A stretch of 32,385 nt of DNA from Chitinophagales bacterium (GTDB taxonomy: Bacteria; Bacteroidota; Bacteroidia; Chitinophagales; Chitinophagaceae): NCBI GenBank assembly GCA_020636505.1, contig JACJXR010000013.1, positions 1-32,385 on the forward strand, read 5' to 3'. The position numbers were made by a program, and so were the translations under genes. This document shows, piece after piece, positions 15,727-23,250 of the stretch (the stretch's first letter is position 1; the number at the start of each line of letters is the position of its first letter). The notes beneath the pieces are model-generated. The model had not been told where the DNA came from. It saw only the letters and a program-made list of their open reading frames with translations, and ran no database searches.

Positions 15727-15734
15727 CAAAGTTA
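15727..15734 (-). promoter_or_regulatory. -7 box TAACTTTG (minus strand)
   Basis: TAACTTTG is a full match to the Bacteroidota -7 consensus, reading toward the receiver gene with a leader of about 300 bases. It also lies in the inverted repeat AAAGTT-N5-AACTTT (15728-15744). No -33 TTTG is evident, so a regulator may be needed. Confidence 0.5.
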
Positions 15735-15831
15735 CGCCAACTTTCAATACCGGCGCTCCTTTTTTCGGCCGACGGAAACCGCATGAAAATCAATAGCGAC
15801 GCAGGTTCCGCCACACTTCCAATAACCTCTC

Positions 15832-15868
15832 GTTAACAACCGGTTACGCATTTTTTATTATACATTTG
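15832..15868 (+). promoter_or_regulatory. TACATTTG promoter box with an upstream GTTA pair
   Basis: TACATTTG (15861-15868) is a full -7 match, about 45 bases before the ATG at 15913. There is no TTTG at -33. In its place GTTA occurs at 15832 and 15843, an 11-bp pair ending about 14 bases before the -7 box, where an activator of the PhoB type would bind. Confidence 0.5.
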
Positions 15869-15912
15869 TGGATGGCAAAAAGTTTATTTGCCAATAAAAA
15901 AATCACAACGAT

Positions 15913-16134
15913 ATGAAAAAGGGATACATACCCGTCATATTATTACTGACCGTTCTACTCGCATTCTCTTCCTGCAAGCGCAGGTGGATGTGTAGCTGCA
16001 CTTTTGTAGGAGCTCAAGATACCGTTGTTACCCGCGAACTTAGAGGATACAACAAAAGAGGTGCGAACGAGGTTTGCAAATCCGACGAATATTCTTCAAA
16101 CGGAGCCACTACCATCACCTGCAATGTATATTGA
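15913..16134 (+). CDS. cysteine-rich small lipoprotein (paralog 4 of 5)
   Basis: A 73-residue lipoprotein with a long signal ending LAFSSC (lipidated Cys21). The mature part has Cys27 and Cys29 as CSC, Cys55 in NEVCKS and Cys70 near the end. It forms a subfamily with the next gene, sharing C-x-C, G-Y-x-K-x-G-A before the third Cys, and an exact 14-residue gap to the last Cys. This is the same four-Cys plan as the lipoproteins near 1700-2500, with CxC replacing CxxC. It has a good -7 box upstream and 38 bases to the next gene. Function unknown. Confidence 0.78.
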   Translation: MKKGYIPVILLLTVLLAFSSCKRRWMCSCTFVGAQDTVVTRELRGYNKRGANEVCKSDEYSSNGATTITCNVY

Positions 16135-16172
16135 TACAATACTGTATTGATTAAATACGTTTACTTTGCAGT

Positions 16173-16406
16173 ATGATGCACAAAGGTGTCCGTTATTCCA
16201 TATTGATCGTAATGATATTGTTGGCTTCTTGCAGCAAAGACTATCAGTGTGTTTGCACGGTACAAGACAGTCCCACATCAGCATCGGCGGCAAACACCAA
16301 TACCGCCAACCTGGCCGGATACAGCAAAGACGGTGCGCTGGACGCTTGCGAATCAAGAGAAAGGTTCAGTGTTGATTCCGTAAAGATAAATTGCCAATTG
16401 CAGTAG
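16173..16406 (+). CDS. cysteine-rich small lipoprotein (paralog 5 of 5)
   Basis: A 77-residue lipoprotein with signal ending ILLASC (lipidated Cys20; the second Met at 16176 is also a possible start). Cys26 and Cys28 form CVC, Cys59 follows GYSKDGALDAC, and Cys74 is near the end, 14 residues on exactly as in its left neighbour. A Ser/Ala/Thr/Asn-rich insert lengthens the first loop. It is probably co-transcribed with the gene at 15913. The stop is one base away from the stop of the converging gene at 16408. Confidence 0.76.
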   Translation: MMHKGVRYSILIVMILLASCSKDYQCVCTVQDSPTSASAANTNTANLAGYSKDGALDACESRERFSVDSVKINCQLQ

Positions 16407-16407
16407 C

Positions 16408-16677
16408 TTAGTTGAACTTGGCCATCGAGTCTTGATTCAGGTTCGGCCTTTCCACCACTTTCATTTGCTCCACAAACAGTATGAAGCTGTCATCGTCCAT
16501 CCTACAACTGTGCATGACAATGTCGTAACTGCGCGGTATGGTAAAATCACTTCTTATGGCAAGCAGAAATCGCTCTCTGTAAAACACGGGTATGGCAGGA
16601 TAAATATGCTTCCATTGCATGAATGCTTCCCCCGTTAAGTCCCTTACAAATTGTTCAAAATCTTCGTAACGCAACAT
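16408..16677 (-). CDS. hypothetical protein, 89 aa
   Basis: I do not recognise this small soluble protein. It has no signal peptide or membrane segment. The N-terminal helix LRYEDFEQFVRDLTG, a central aromatic stretch (AIPVFYRERFLLAI) and a segment SFILFVEQMKVVER look like a compact alpha/beta fold. It is transcribed toward the lipoprotein at 16173 and ends one base from that stop, without a terminator. The ATG at 16677 is the only good start. It lies back to back with the T9SS gene at 16823, sharing the intergenic region with the TTGTTA repeats. Confidence 0.6.
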   Translation of the reverse strand: MLRYEDFEQFVRDLTGEAFMQWKHIYPAIPVFYRERFLLAIRSDFTIPRSYDIVMHSCRMDDDSFILFVEQMKVVERPNLNQDSMAKFN

Positions 16678-16716
16678 ATAACCAATTATAAATCTACGTG
16701 CTACGCATCCGTAGGG

Positions 16717-16745
16717 TTGTTAATGAGATGTTAACGGATTGTTAG
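16717..16745 (+). repeat. three TGTTA repeats at exact 11-bp period
   Basis: TGTTA begins at 16718, 16729 and 16740, with TTGTTAA, ATGTTAA and TTGTTAG contexts. The core and period are the same as in the array at 15649-15687 (read on its minus strand). It lies between the divergent genes at 16677 and 16823, about 80 bases before the T9SS start; a loose -7-like TACGTTTTG follows at 16762. Confidence 0.65.
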
Positions 16746-16822
16746 GATTTTCGGCCGATGCTACGTTTTGATGACAAAACACGTGCTCATAAACCTTAAC
16801 TTACAGTGACGAAATACCTCCT

Positions 16823-17770
16823 ATGAAGTACCTACCGTTACTTGCCATCCTACTACTTTTTACCTCTTCGGCCTCCGCTCAAACATATAGCTATGTACCC
16901 ATACCCTCAGACAGCGCATCGTGGCGATATGCCCGTGTCAACGAATATCAATTGGGCGTTGGGCATCGTGGTTTCAAGAACCAACACGCCTATGTGACAT
17001 TTGCCGGTAGAGACACTGTAATGGCGGGGCTTACCTATCACATCATGGACTTGTACAGCGCACAAGACGACAACGGCTACTTCTTTGGCAACGGCGGCAT
17101 GCCCCCACCAATGGAGATGGGCAAGCAGAACTTCAACATATACTTACTGCAAGCCGGTAAGAAGGTGTACAGCACAAGCACGCCACAACCCATAGATACA
17201 AATACCGCAAAGCCCATGCTCGACTTCTCAGTCGGACTTGGTGGCAATGTTTTGGGAAGAGATACAGCAAAAGACAGTGTCACATTAATCGATACGGTAA
17301 CGGTGAACGGAACATTGCGCAAACGTTTCATCATGAACAACGATGCCATACCCAATGCAGACACCATCATAGAAGGTATAGGCAGCACCAAGTGGGGGCT
17401 CAACTTCGACAACTACCTTGGTGGTTTGTATTCTGTGGATGGCAAACTGTTCTGCATGACCGAGAAGGGACAAACCTTGTACAGCTATTACGGCACTTGT
17501 CCCGAATATTGGCCGCTGTCTTTGGGAGAGACTGTAAAGGTGCAAGACAACATCTCAGTTTCACCCAACCCATTTGGCAATGAACTAAAGCTTACACTAA
17601 ATGAGGAGGCATCCGTTACCATGTACAATGTATCAGGGCAAGTTTGTTACAACAAATTGTTGCAGGCAGGCACACACCTAGTAGATACGCACCGGTTGGA
17701 TGCGGGTGTATATTTCATAGCCATACAAGGAGCTACAGAAACAAGGCATTTGAAAACCATCAAGCGCTAA
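16823..17770 (+). CDS. T9SS-exported protein, 315 aa
   Basis: A secreted protein with signal MKYLPLLAILLLFTSSASAQ. The roughly 215-residue body is beta-rich with YRF-like and W-x-x-x-R stretches, and contains GGMPPPMEMG and a GRDTAKDSVTLIDTVTV segment. No family recognised. The final 75 residues are a T9SS type A sorting domain (VSPNPFGNELKLT, then MYNVSGQVCYNKLL, and DAGVYFIAIQG before the basic end). Here the usual Y-P-N-P is S-P-N-P. Upstream lie three 11-bp-phased TGTTA repeats. The stop overlaps the stop of the next, converging gene by four bases. Confidence 0.82.
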   Translation: MKYLPLLAILLLFTSSASAQTYSYVPIPSDSASWRYARVNEYQLGVGHRGFKNQHAYVTFAGRDTVMAGLTYHIMDLYSAQDDNGYFFGNGGMPPPMEMGKQNFNIYLLQAGKKVYSTSTPQPIDTNTAKPMLDFSVGLGGNVLGRDTAKDSVTLIDTVTVNGTLRKRFIMNNDAIPNADTIIEGIGSTKWGLNFDNYLGGLYSVDGKLFCMTEKGQTLYSYYGTCPEYWPLSLGETVKVQDNISVSPNPFGNELKLTLNEEASVTMYNVSGQVCYNKLLQAGTHLVDTHRLDAGVYFIAIQGATETRHLKTIKR

Positions 17771-18000
17771 CGCACCACAAACTGTTTCACAGTATACTCA
17801 TCGCCGCAAGACAAATTCAAAAAGTACATACCGGTTTGTAGTTGAGCAAGTTGTATCTGCCGGTTGTATTGTTCGTCGGCTTTTTCACTCCAACGCATTA
17901 CCACTCTGCCCTGCATATCTGTAACAGCTCCTTGCAGTTCACCTTCAGCTTTCCATTTGGCTTTTATGTTCAGTATACTCTGTGTTGGGTTGGGATAAAG
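17767..18000. repeat. conserved T9SS-domain DNA block, copy 1
   Basis: This 234-base segment encodes the sorting domain of YD copy A. It aligns without a gap to 19079-19312 (constant offset 1312 bases); 61 of 77 encoded residues match. It is a direct repeat arising from gene duplication, with the domain more conserved than the rest. Confidence 0.8.
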
Positions 18001-19020
18001 CGTCAATGCTACATTTTGTATTTCCGACATTTCAGGCACACTCAGTAACGTGTCATAATTGTATATCAGCAGTTGGTCGCCATAGCTGCTACTACCGGCA
18101 GAGTGTGTATGATAATACTTGGTTTTCAGATTACCGGTGTTTGTATAAGTATATGTTTCAGAGAATATCAATGTGGGCGAACTTGAATAATATATCCTTC
18201 CTGTATCGTTGAGCATGTTACCTGCACCATCATAATCATACTCATGAGTTTCGTACACAAAGCCTGTTTTGGTTCTTGCAGTATCTGCTATTAGTCTGTC
18301 ATTAATGTCATAGAAATAGGTTGTTACCAAACCGCTATCGTATTTTGACAAAGAGTCCTTCCATATTTTCTGCAACCGCTCTACAAGCAATCCCGATGTA
18401 TTGTACTTGTAGTAGTAATTGATGGCGTTTCTGAATATTGAATCCGTCCATCTTTGTACTCTAGCGCTATCCGATGTCACCCTACCGTTTGCATCGTAGA
18501 AGTGGTACCATTTTTCATATGAGGTGTCCACTCCGGGTTTGTAATAGGCACTCTCTTCCAATATCAACCTATCCTTCACATCATAGGTATTAACGTAGTT
18601 TCGTATTAAGCGTATTGGTCCCGGAGTTGTCGCACTTGCTCTTTCGTAATGCCTTAGTGTGAGCAGTTTATTGCTTAGTGTATAGGTAAAACTATCACTT
18701 AAATTGAGTCCTACACCATCGTACTGATTGAATACCTGCACATTGTTTTTAGCATCGTACATTCTGTACTCTCTAAACAACAACGATGCTCCACTTTTTA
18801 CATTATACACTTTTAATGAATCGTACAGTATCGTATCATTCATCTTATTGCTGCCACGACCGGTGGCAAAATAATAGTGTATGGAATCATCAACCTTTCC
18901 TGAGGATACAGGAGTATTTATCTTGACTCTGTTCTTAAGCTTCAGAGTCTGCGCGTCTGCATTGAAAGTGATCAGCGCCATGAGAGCAATAAAGAGCAAC
19001 TGTAGATAAGAGCATTTCAT
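17767..19020 (-). CDS. YD-repeat T9SS surface protein (copy A)
   Basis: A 417-residue protein starting at ATG 19020, giving signal MKCSYLQLLFIALMALITFNADAQ. The body holds many RHS/YD-type units: FYDANGRVTSD, FYDINDRLIAD, YDYDGAGNMLNDTG, TYTNTGNLKTKY. RHS/YD repeats commonly wind into beta shells or bind partners at the cell surface. The last 77 residues are a T9SS type A sorting domain (YPNPTQSILNIKAKWK, TDMQGRVVMRW, GMYFLNLSCGDEY) that is 79% identical to that of copy B next door, while the bodies are far less alike. The two are tandem on the minus strand, 58 bases apart. Confidence 0.87.
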   Translation of the reverse strand: MKCSYLQLLFIALMALITFNADAQTLKLKNRVKINTPVSSGKVDDSIHYYFATGRGSNKMNDTILYDSLKVYNVKSGASLLFREYRMYDAKNNVQVFNQYDGVGLNLSDSFTYTLSNKLLTLRHYERASATTPGPIRLIRNYVNTYDVKDRLILEESAYYKPGVDTSYEKWYHFYDANGRVTSDSARVQRWTDSIFRNAINYYYKYNTSGLLVERLQKIWKDSLSKYDSGLVTTYFYDINDRLIADTARTKTGFVYETHEYDYDGAGNMLNDTGRIYYSSSPTLIFSETYTYTNTGNLKTKYYHTHSAGSSSYGDQLLIYNYDTLLSVPEMSEIQNVALTLYPNPTQSILNIKAKWKAEGELQGAVTDMQGRVVMRWSEKADEQYNRQIQLAQLQTGMYFLNLSCGDEYTVKQFVVR

Positions 19021-19078
19021 AAGGATTCTTTGCGGTTTCACATTATGATATAATGCAATATACCGAATACCCTCGGGA

Positions 19079-19312
19079 TTATCGAACCATGAACTGCTTC
19101 ACAGCATACTCATCTCCGCAAGACAGGTTCAAAAAGTACATGCCGCTTTGCAGGTGAGTGAGCTGTATCTGTTTGGTGTATTGTTCGTTTGTTTTATCAC
19201 TCCATCGCATCATCACTCTGCCCTGCATATCGGTAACACTACCATCCAACGCTCCTGACGCTTTCCATTTGGCTTTTATATTCAGTATACTCTGTGTGGG
19301 GTTGGGATAGAC
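19079..19312. repeat. conserved T9SS-domain DNA block, copy 2
   Basis: Partner of the block at 17767-18000, in the same orientation and without gaps. See that entry for the comparison. Confidence 0.8.
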
Positions 19313-20347
19313 TGTAATATCCCTCTGCTTCATCACTGTTTCGTCTACACCGGCAGGCCAATAGTGTTCGTAGTAATAATTGTAATTGTGACGACTTGTG
19401 TCATTCGCATATTGCACTTGAATATGCTGCTCAATATATCCTGCTGAATTATAGGAGTAGTCGTCTACTACCTTTTTAGTTGCATAGTAATCAGCGGTTG
19501 TCTTTTTTAATAATCGAGATGGATAATATTCATATACAATACTGTAAATGGGAGCTCCTTGTGTCTGATATCTGTTGTCATACAATTCTGTTTTTATTAT
19601 CAGTCCGCTGCTATCAAACGTCGTAAACCCTATTGTTGTAGTATCATATTTGCTTGTAGTGTTATTGTAGTTGTAACCATATGCAGTTCTTTTACCGGAA
19701 GTATCATAGAAATATTCAGTTTTACCGGAATGGATACCGGAGGGGCCGGTAAGAGGTGTAAGACTTGTACTATCAAAAATAATCCTGCCTAAACTGTCGT
19801 ATTCGTACCACTCTTGAACGTCAAAGTTGATCGGTGTATTATTGGGCCAATAGTGCAGCTCACCGTAATATGCAAGCCTGCCTCCTGTATCGTAATCATA
19901 TTTGAATTGTCTGACAATATCATTTCCCGACATAGAACCGGGCTTATACATTACCTTATCTGAAACAAGCCCTTTGGCATTGTATAATATCACTGTATCT
20001 GTAGTATAACTACTGATTGGCGACGGGCTTTCGATAATGCGAGTCAACCTGTTTACAGAGTCATAACTACATACTTTCACGATACCATTCGGAGCGTAAT
20101 GAGGTGCCCTTCCCGCCGGGTGAACAAAACTGTAGCCCCACATAGAGTCAAAAGAGATGGTATCTGCCATTATACTGCTACCTCTGTCGTGCTTGTAACT
20201 ATACTGAAATCGTGTTGAATCTTTTGTATCAATACTAGGTGATACATACCTATGAGCAATGGCTACCACACGCCATTTCATTTGCGCATATGCTTGGGGG
20301 GCTGTCATCATGGTGAAGAAGGCCAATGCGATAAGGAGCTTTTTCAT
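19079..20347 (-). CDS. YD-repeat T9SS surface protein (copy B)
   Basis: A 422-residue protein with signal MKKLLIALAFFTMMTAPQAYAQ; the ATG at 20347 was chosen over 20359 because it starts a standard signal, though both are possible. YD units include KYDYDTGGRLAYYGEL, EYDSLGRIIFDST, FYDTSGKRTAYGYN and YSYNSAGYIEQ. The C-terminal T9SS domain (VYPNPTQSILNIKAKWK to KQFMVR) is nearly the same as in copy A. It is the first gene of a two-gene minus-strand unit, with a 177-base divergent spacer to the ELW/DG gene at 20525. Ligand unknown. Confidence 0.87.
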   Translation of the reverse strand: MKKLLIALAFFTMMTAPQAYAQMKWRVVAIAHRYVSPSIDTKDSTRFQYSYKHDRGSSIMADTISFDSMWGYSFVHPAGRAPHYAPNGIVKVCSYDSVNRLTRIIESPSPISSYTTDTVILYNAKGLVSDKVMYKPGSMSGNDIVRQFKYDYDTGGRLAYYGELHYWPNNTPINFDVQEWYEYDSLGRIIFDSTSLTPLTGPSGIHSGKTEYFYDTSGKRTAYGYNYNNTTSKYDTTTIGFTTFDSSGLIIKTELYDNRYQTQGAPIYSIVYEYYPSRLLKKTTADYYATKKVVDDYSYNSAGYIEQHIQVQYANDTSRHNYNYYYEHYWPAGVDETVMKQRDITVYPNPTQSILNIKAKWKASGALDGSVTDMQGRVMMRWSDKTNEQYTKQIQLTHLQSGMYFLNLSCGDEYAVKQFMVR

Positions 20348-20524
20348 AGGGGCTGTCATCGGTTTGAAATATTACTGTTAAAATTAACATAATTGATGCA
20401 TGGAAAAGACTAATGCTTAGCCGCAGCTTAATAACTTGACAATACCAAGACAATTGAGCACGGCATAGCTCCAATCCCTCTATTTGTGTACCTTTAGTCA
20501 TTCACTGAAAATCCCCGTATAGGT

Positions 20525-22009
20525 ATGGCCAAGACGCGTGTTCTGTTTATTGTTTTCTGTTTATTGAGTGTATTGTCTGCAACTGCACAAAACGGCTTCA
20601 TCAATTACGATGTGGCCAACGGTTTTGCAAGTGCTGCGCCACAGTATCTTACCGCACACAACGGTAGGCTCTACTTTTTCGCCAACAACGGATCAAGCGG
20701 ACGCGAGTTCATGTACATAGAAGACACCAACAAAGCAGTACTGCCACAGAACTTGGCAGCGGGTAACAAAAACGCCATCGGTAATGGATACAAAAGGCCG
20801 ATAGCAGGCATGGGCAGCAAAGTGTACTTCACATCCACCAATGGCTCGGCAGGCGAAGAGGTGTTCATGTACGACGGCACAACCGTAAAGCTGATAGCAG
20901 ACCTTACATTCGGGCCCGATAGTTCTCGCCCCGATTACTATACACCACTCAACGGCAAGCTCTACTTCATAGCCACCACCGCTGCAGGCGGTACAGAGCT
21001 GTATGAGTACAACGAGGTGAACTTCCCGAAGATGGTTACCGACATCAACCCCGGCGCTGCAAACAGTGTATCGGGTCCGGTGATAGCATTCGACAATAAG
21101 ATATTCTTTGTGGCCACCACAAGTGCATATGGTTCCGAGCTGTGGTTTTACGATCCTGTTGCCGATACTTCGGGACTGGCGGCTGATATAGACACAGGTG
21201 TGGCATCCTCCAATCCTGCAGACTTTACTGTCATCAACGGCAAGTTGTACTTGAGTGCATCCACTGTAAAAAACGGTCGCGAAATGTATGAGTACGACGG
21301 CAGCAACGCACCTACTATGCTGACAGACATCAGCCCGAGCGGCCTTAGCAGCATTTCTCCTTCGTACAGCAATGCCTTTGCTTGGTACAACAACAAGATA
21401 TACTTCGCAGGAAGAGATACCTTCGGACAAACACATGTGCACAGCTACAATCCGGCTAACAGCGATGTGAAGTTGGAGTTTAAAATAAACACGAACGGCA
21501 GCTCACAACCGCGCGACTTTGTGGTGTACAACAAGCAACTTTTCTTCACCGCCAACGATGGATCCAAAGGTTTTGAACTGTATCACTACGACAGCACAGG
21601 CACAATGGCCTCACTCGTGGGCGACCTTTGCGACGGAGCGAACGGCAGCTTCCCTATGGAGCTTACACCCGTGGGCGACAATCTGTTCTTTGCAGGTAAC
21701 GATTGCAATTTGGGTATTGAAGTGATAGCCTTCAATTATAAAAAGGTAGGCATTCAAGACATTGCACTTCCACAAGAAATAAGCGTGTATCCCAACCCTG
21801 TACAGGACGAACTGCACATCAACTTCACGCTGCAACAAAAGCAGCAAGTACCTGTTACACTTACCGATGTGTATGGACGTACCGTTTATTCAACTACCAA
21901 AGAATATTCCGCAGGCGCACAACGCATCGCCATTCCTATGAGTGGACTGGCAACGGGTGTATACATCTACAATGTGGGTGGTAGTGCCGGCAAAGTTGTG
22001 AAGGAGTAG
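20525..22009 (+). CDS. T9SS-exported ELW/DG repeat protein (member 3)
   Basis: A 494-residue secreted protein with signal MAKTRVLFIVFCLLSVLSATAQ. About seven blade-like units follow, with N-G-K-L-Y-F and E-L-x-x-Y (TELYEYNEVNFP, SELWFYDPVADT, REMYEYDGSNAP, FELYHYDSTG), and T-D-I-x-P-G turns as in members 1 and 2. The C-terminal T9SS type A domain reads VYPNPVQDELHINF, TDVYGRTVYST and GVYIYNVGG. Members 1 and 2 lie 8-10 kb to the left, so this copy has been separated from them by the intervening genes. TACCTTTA (20489-20496) is a possible -7 box. It ends two bases from the stop of the convergent gene. Confidence 0.88.
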   Translation: MAKTRVLFIVFCLLSVLSATAQNGFINYDVANGFASAAPQYLTAHNGRLYFFANNGSSGREFMYIEDTNKAVLPQNLAAGNKNAIGNGYKRPIAGMGSKVYFTSTNGSAGEEVFMYDGTTVKLIADLTFGPDSSRPDYYTPLNGKLYFIATTAAGGTELYEYNEVNFPKMVTDINPGAANSVSGPVIAFDNKIFFVATTSAYGSELWFYDPVADTSGLAADIDTGVASSNPADFTVINGKLYLSASTVKNGREMYEYDGSNAPTMLTDISPSGLSSISPSYSNAFAWYNNKIYFAGRDTFGQTHVHSYNPANSDVKLEFKINTNGSSQPRDFVVYNKQLFFTANDGSKGFELYHYDSTGTMASLVGDLCDGANGSFPMELTPVGDNLFFAGNDCNLGIEVIAFNYKKVGIQDIALPQEISVYPNPVQDELHINFTLQQKQQVPVTLTDVYGRTVYSTTKEYSAGAQRIAIPMSGLATGVYIYNVGGSAGKVVKE

Positions 22010-22011
22010 TA

Positions 22012-23067
22012 TCACCCTCTTATCATTTGTTCAGGCACAATATGCAGTTTCACTTTGGGCTCTGTGCTGTCGTTATAGAAGAAATGTATGCTCCAGCAGT
22101 CTGCTCCACATCCCCCCAATGCTTCTTTACACGCCGGCAGTAGTATTTGATAAAAACGGGATAATATCTTCTTTCGGTCCTTACCGGTAGACAATTTAAA
22201 TTTAGCGGATACTTCTTCAGCCACTTTGGGATCATTGCATTCAATGGTCACAAAATACTTTACAGGGCAATGCGCTTCGGCAAAGGCCATCATCTCCGAT
22301 ATATTGTGCGGCGCATATATGCCTTGCAATAAAAAGTCTCCCTTAAAGGTCATCTTGGGCACTGTGTCCAGCCATTGTTTCAATGATTCATGTGATGGGG
22401 TTGCCAACCAATGCCTGATGAGTGTATAAGTTTGCATATATGCCTGTCCTTCCAACAGACGTTCCTTTATCATCATAAAATACTTACCATGGCGTGCATG
22501 GTCGTGTATGGCTATCATCTCCGCATATAGGCCACCATCTTCTATGCTGGGCCACCCGTGTTCTTGCGTATAGTTATACAGCGTTTCAAAATGGATGGAA
22601 TCCGTTAAGCGCATTTTTGTATTCATTCGCTTATACACACTCATATCTCCCGCCATCTCCAACATTTTACGCACTTCCTGATCTTCGTTGAACATCCCCT
22701 CAAACATCAAGAAGGTTTCATTCTTATTATCGTACGCTTCGGTAAATCGTTTGCGATATGCTTGCTTTAGTTCATCCTTTACGGGCAGTCCAAACAGATA
22801 CTCATCAAGGTTGGCCTTATTGTACCCTTCGCGCATCAGTTGATATGGATTCACATATTGCAAGTACATGGCTACACTGTCGCTTTTGTTCTCTTTCGAG
22901 AGTCGGTATATGTTGTTGTAGCTGATAAATGTATTGGGAGAGTCGCTATGCTCCAAGCGTTCCAATTGTTCTGGAGTAAGGGTGTCGCGCACCGCACGCC
23001 TGAGTTGCGCATCCGCATAAGAAGTGCTTGCAAGAACAAGCAGGAGTATGGGTATCAAATAGCGCAT
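22012..23067 (-). CDS. exported DUF6624-like protein, 351 aa
   Basis: The start at 23067 gives signal MRYLIPILLLVLASTSYADAQ. The mature chain is helical and charged. The part DSIHFETLYNYTQEHGWPS...GGLYAEMIAIHDHARHGKY (about residues 180-225) matches the layout I associate with DUF6624: a Gly-Trp-Pro, a Gly 6-8 residues later and a conserved His in the following helix. The C-terminal third contains four cysteines, including ACKEALGGCGADC, that could form disulfides in the periplasm. Activity unknown. A TATCTTTA box lies at the upstream start (about 23086-23093, minus strand). No partner gene is evident. Confidence 0.6.
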   Translation of the reverse strand: MRYLIPILLLVLASTSYADAQLRRAVRDTLTPEQLERLEHSDSPNTFISYNNIYRLSKENKSDSVAMYLQYVNPYQLMREGYNKANLDEYLFGLPVKDELKQAYRKRFTEAYDNKNETFLMFEGMFNEDQEVRKMLEMAGDMSVYKRMNTKMRLTDSIHFETLYNYTQEHGWPSIEDGGLYAEMIAIHDHARHGKYFMMIKERLLEGQAYMQTYTLIRHWLATPSHESLKQWLDTVPKMTFKGDFLLQGIYAPHNISEMMAFAEAHCPVKYFVTIECNDPKVAEEVSAKFKLSTGKDRKKILSRFYQILLPACKEALGGCGADCWSIHFFYNDSTEPKVKLHIVPEQMIRG

Positions 23068-23167
23068 AACAGGTGGGTTTGTCATTTAAAGATATATATT
23101 AACAACGTCAATATCAGTGCGTTGAGTATGATTAAGCCTTATTAATTCATACTTATATTTTTTCCCA

Positions 23168-23175
23168 TATCTTTG
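23168..23175 (+). promoter_or_regulatory. -7 box TATCTTTG
   Basis: A full match to TAnnTTTG about 75 bases before the ATG at 23251, giving an estimated leader of about 70 bases for the first of the three large surface-protein genes. No -33 TTTG at the standard distance. Confidence 0.5.
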
Positions 23176-23250
23176 AGAGATACACATACCCGCCGTCCCA
23201 ACAGCGGATAAAGGAAGTATTTGTATTTTGTAACAGAAACAAGTAAACGT

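Noticed and set aside
15758..16758. Shared TTTTCGGCCGA at about 15765 and 16748
   Set aside because: An 11-base match containing a common palindrome, at unlike places relative to genes; too weak to call a site.
20693..21442. 249-codon antisense frame within the third ELW/DG gene
   Set aside because: The sense strand has the signal, blade units and T9SS domain; the antisense product is Cys/Val-rich with no recognisable features.
23221..23250. TTG start at 23221 for the first TWQG gene
   Set aside because: The extra ten residues precede and spoil an otherwise standard signal that begins at ATG 23251.
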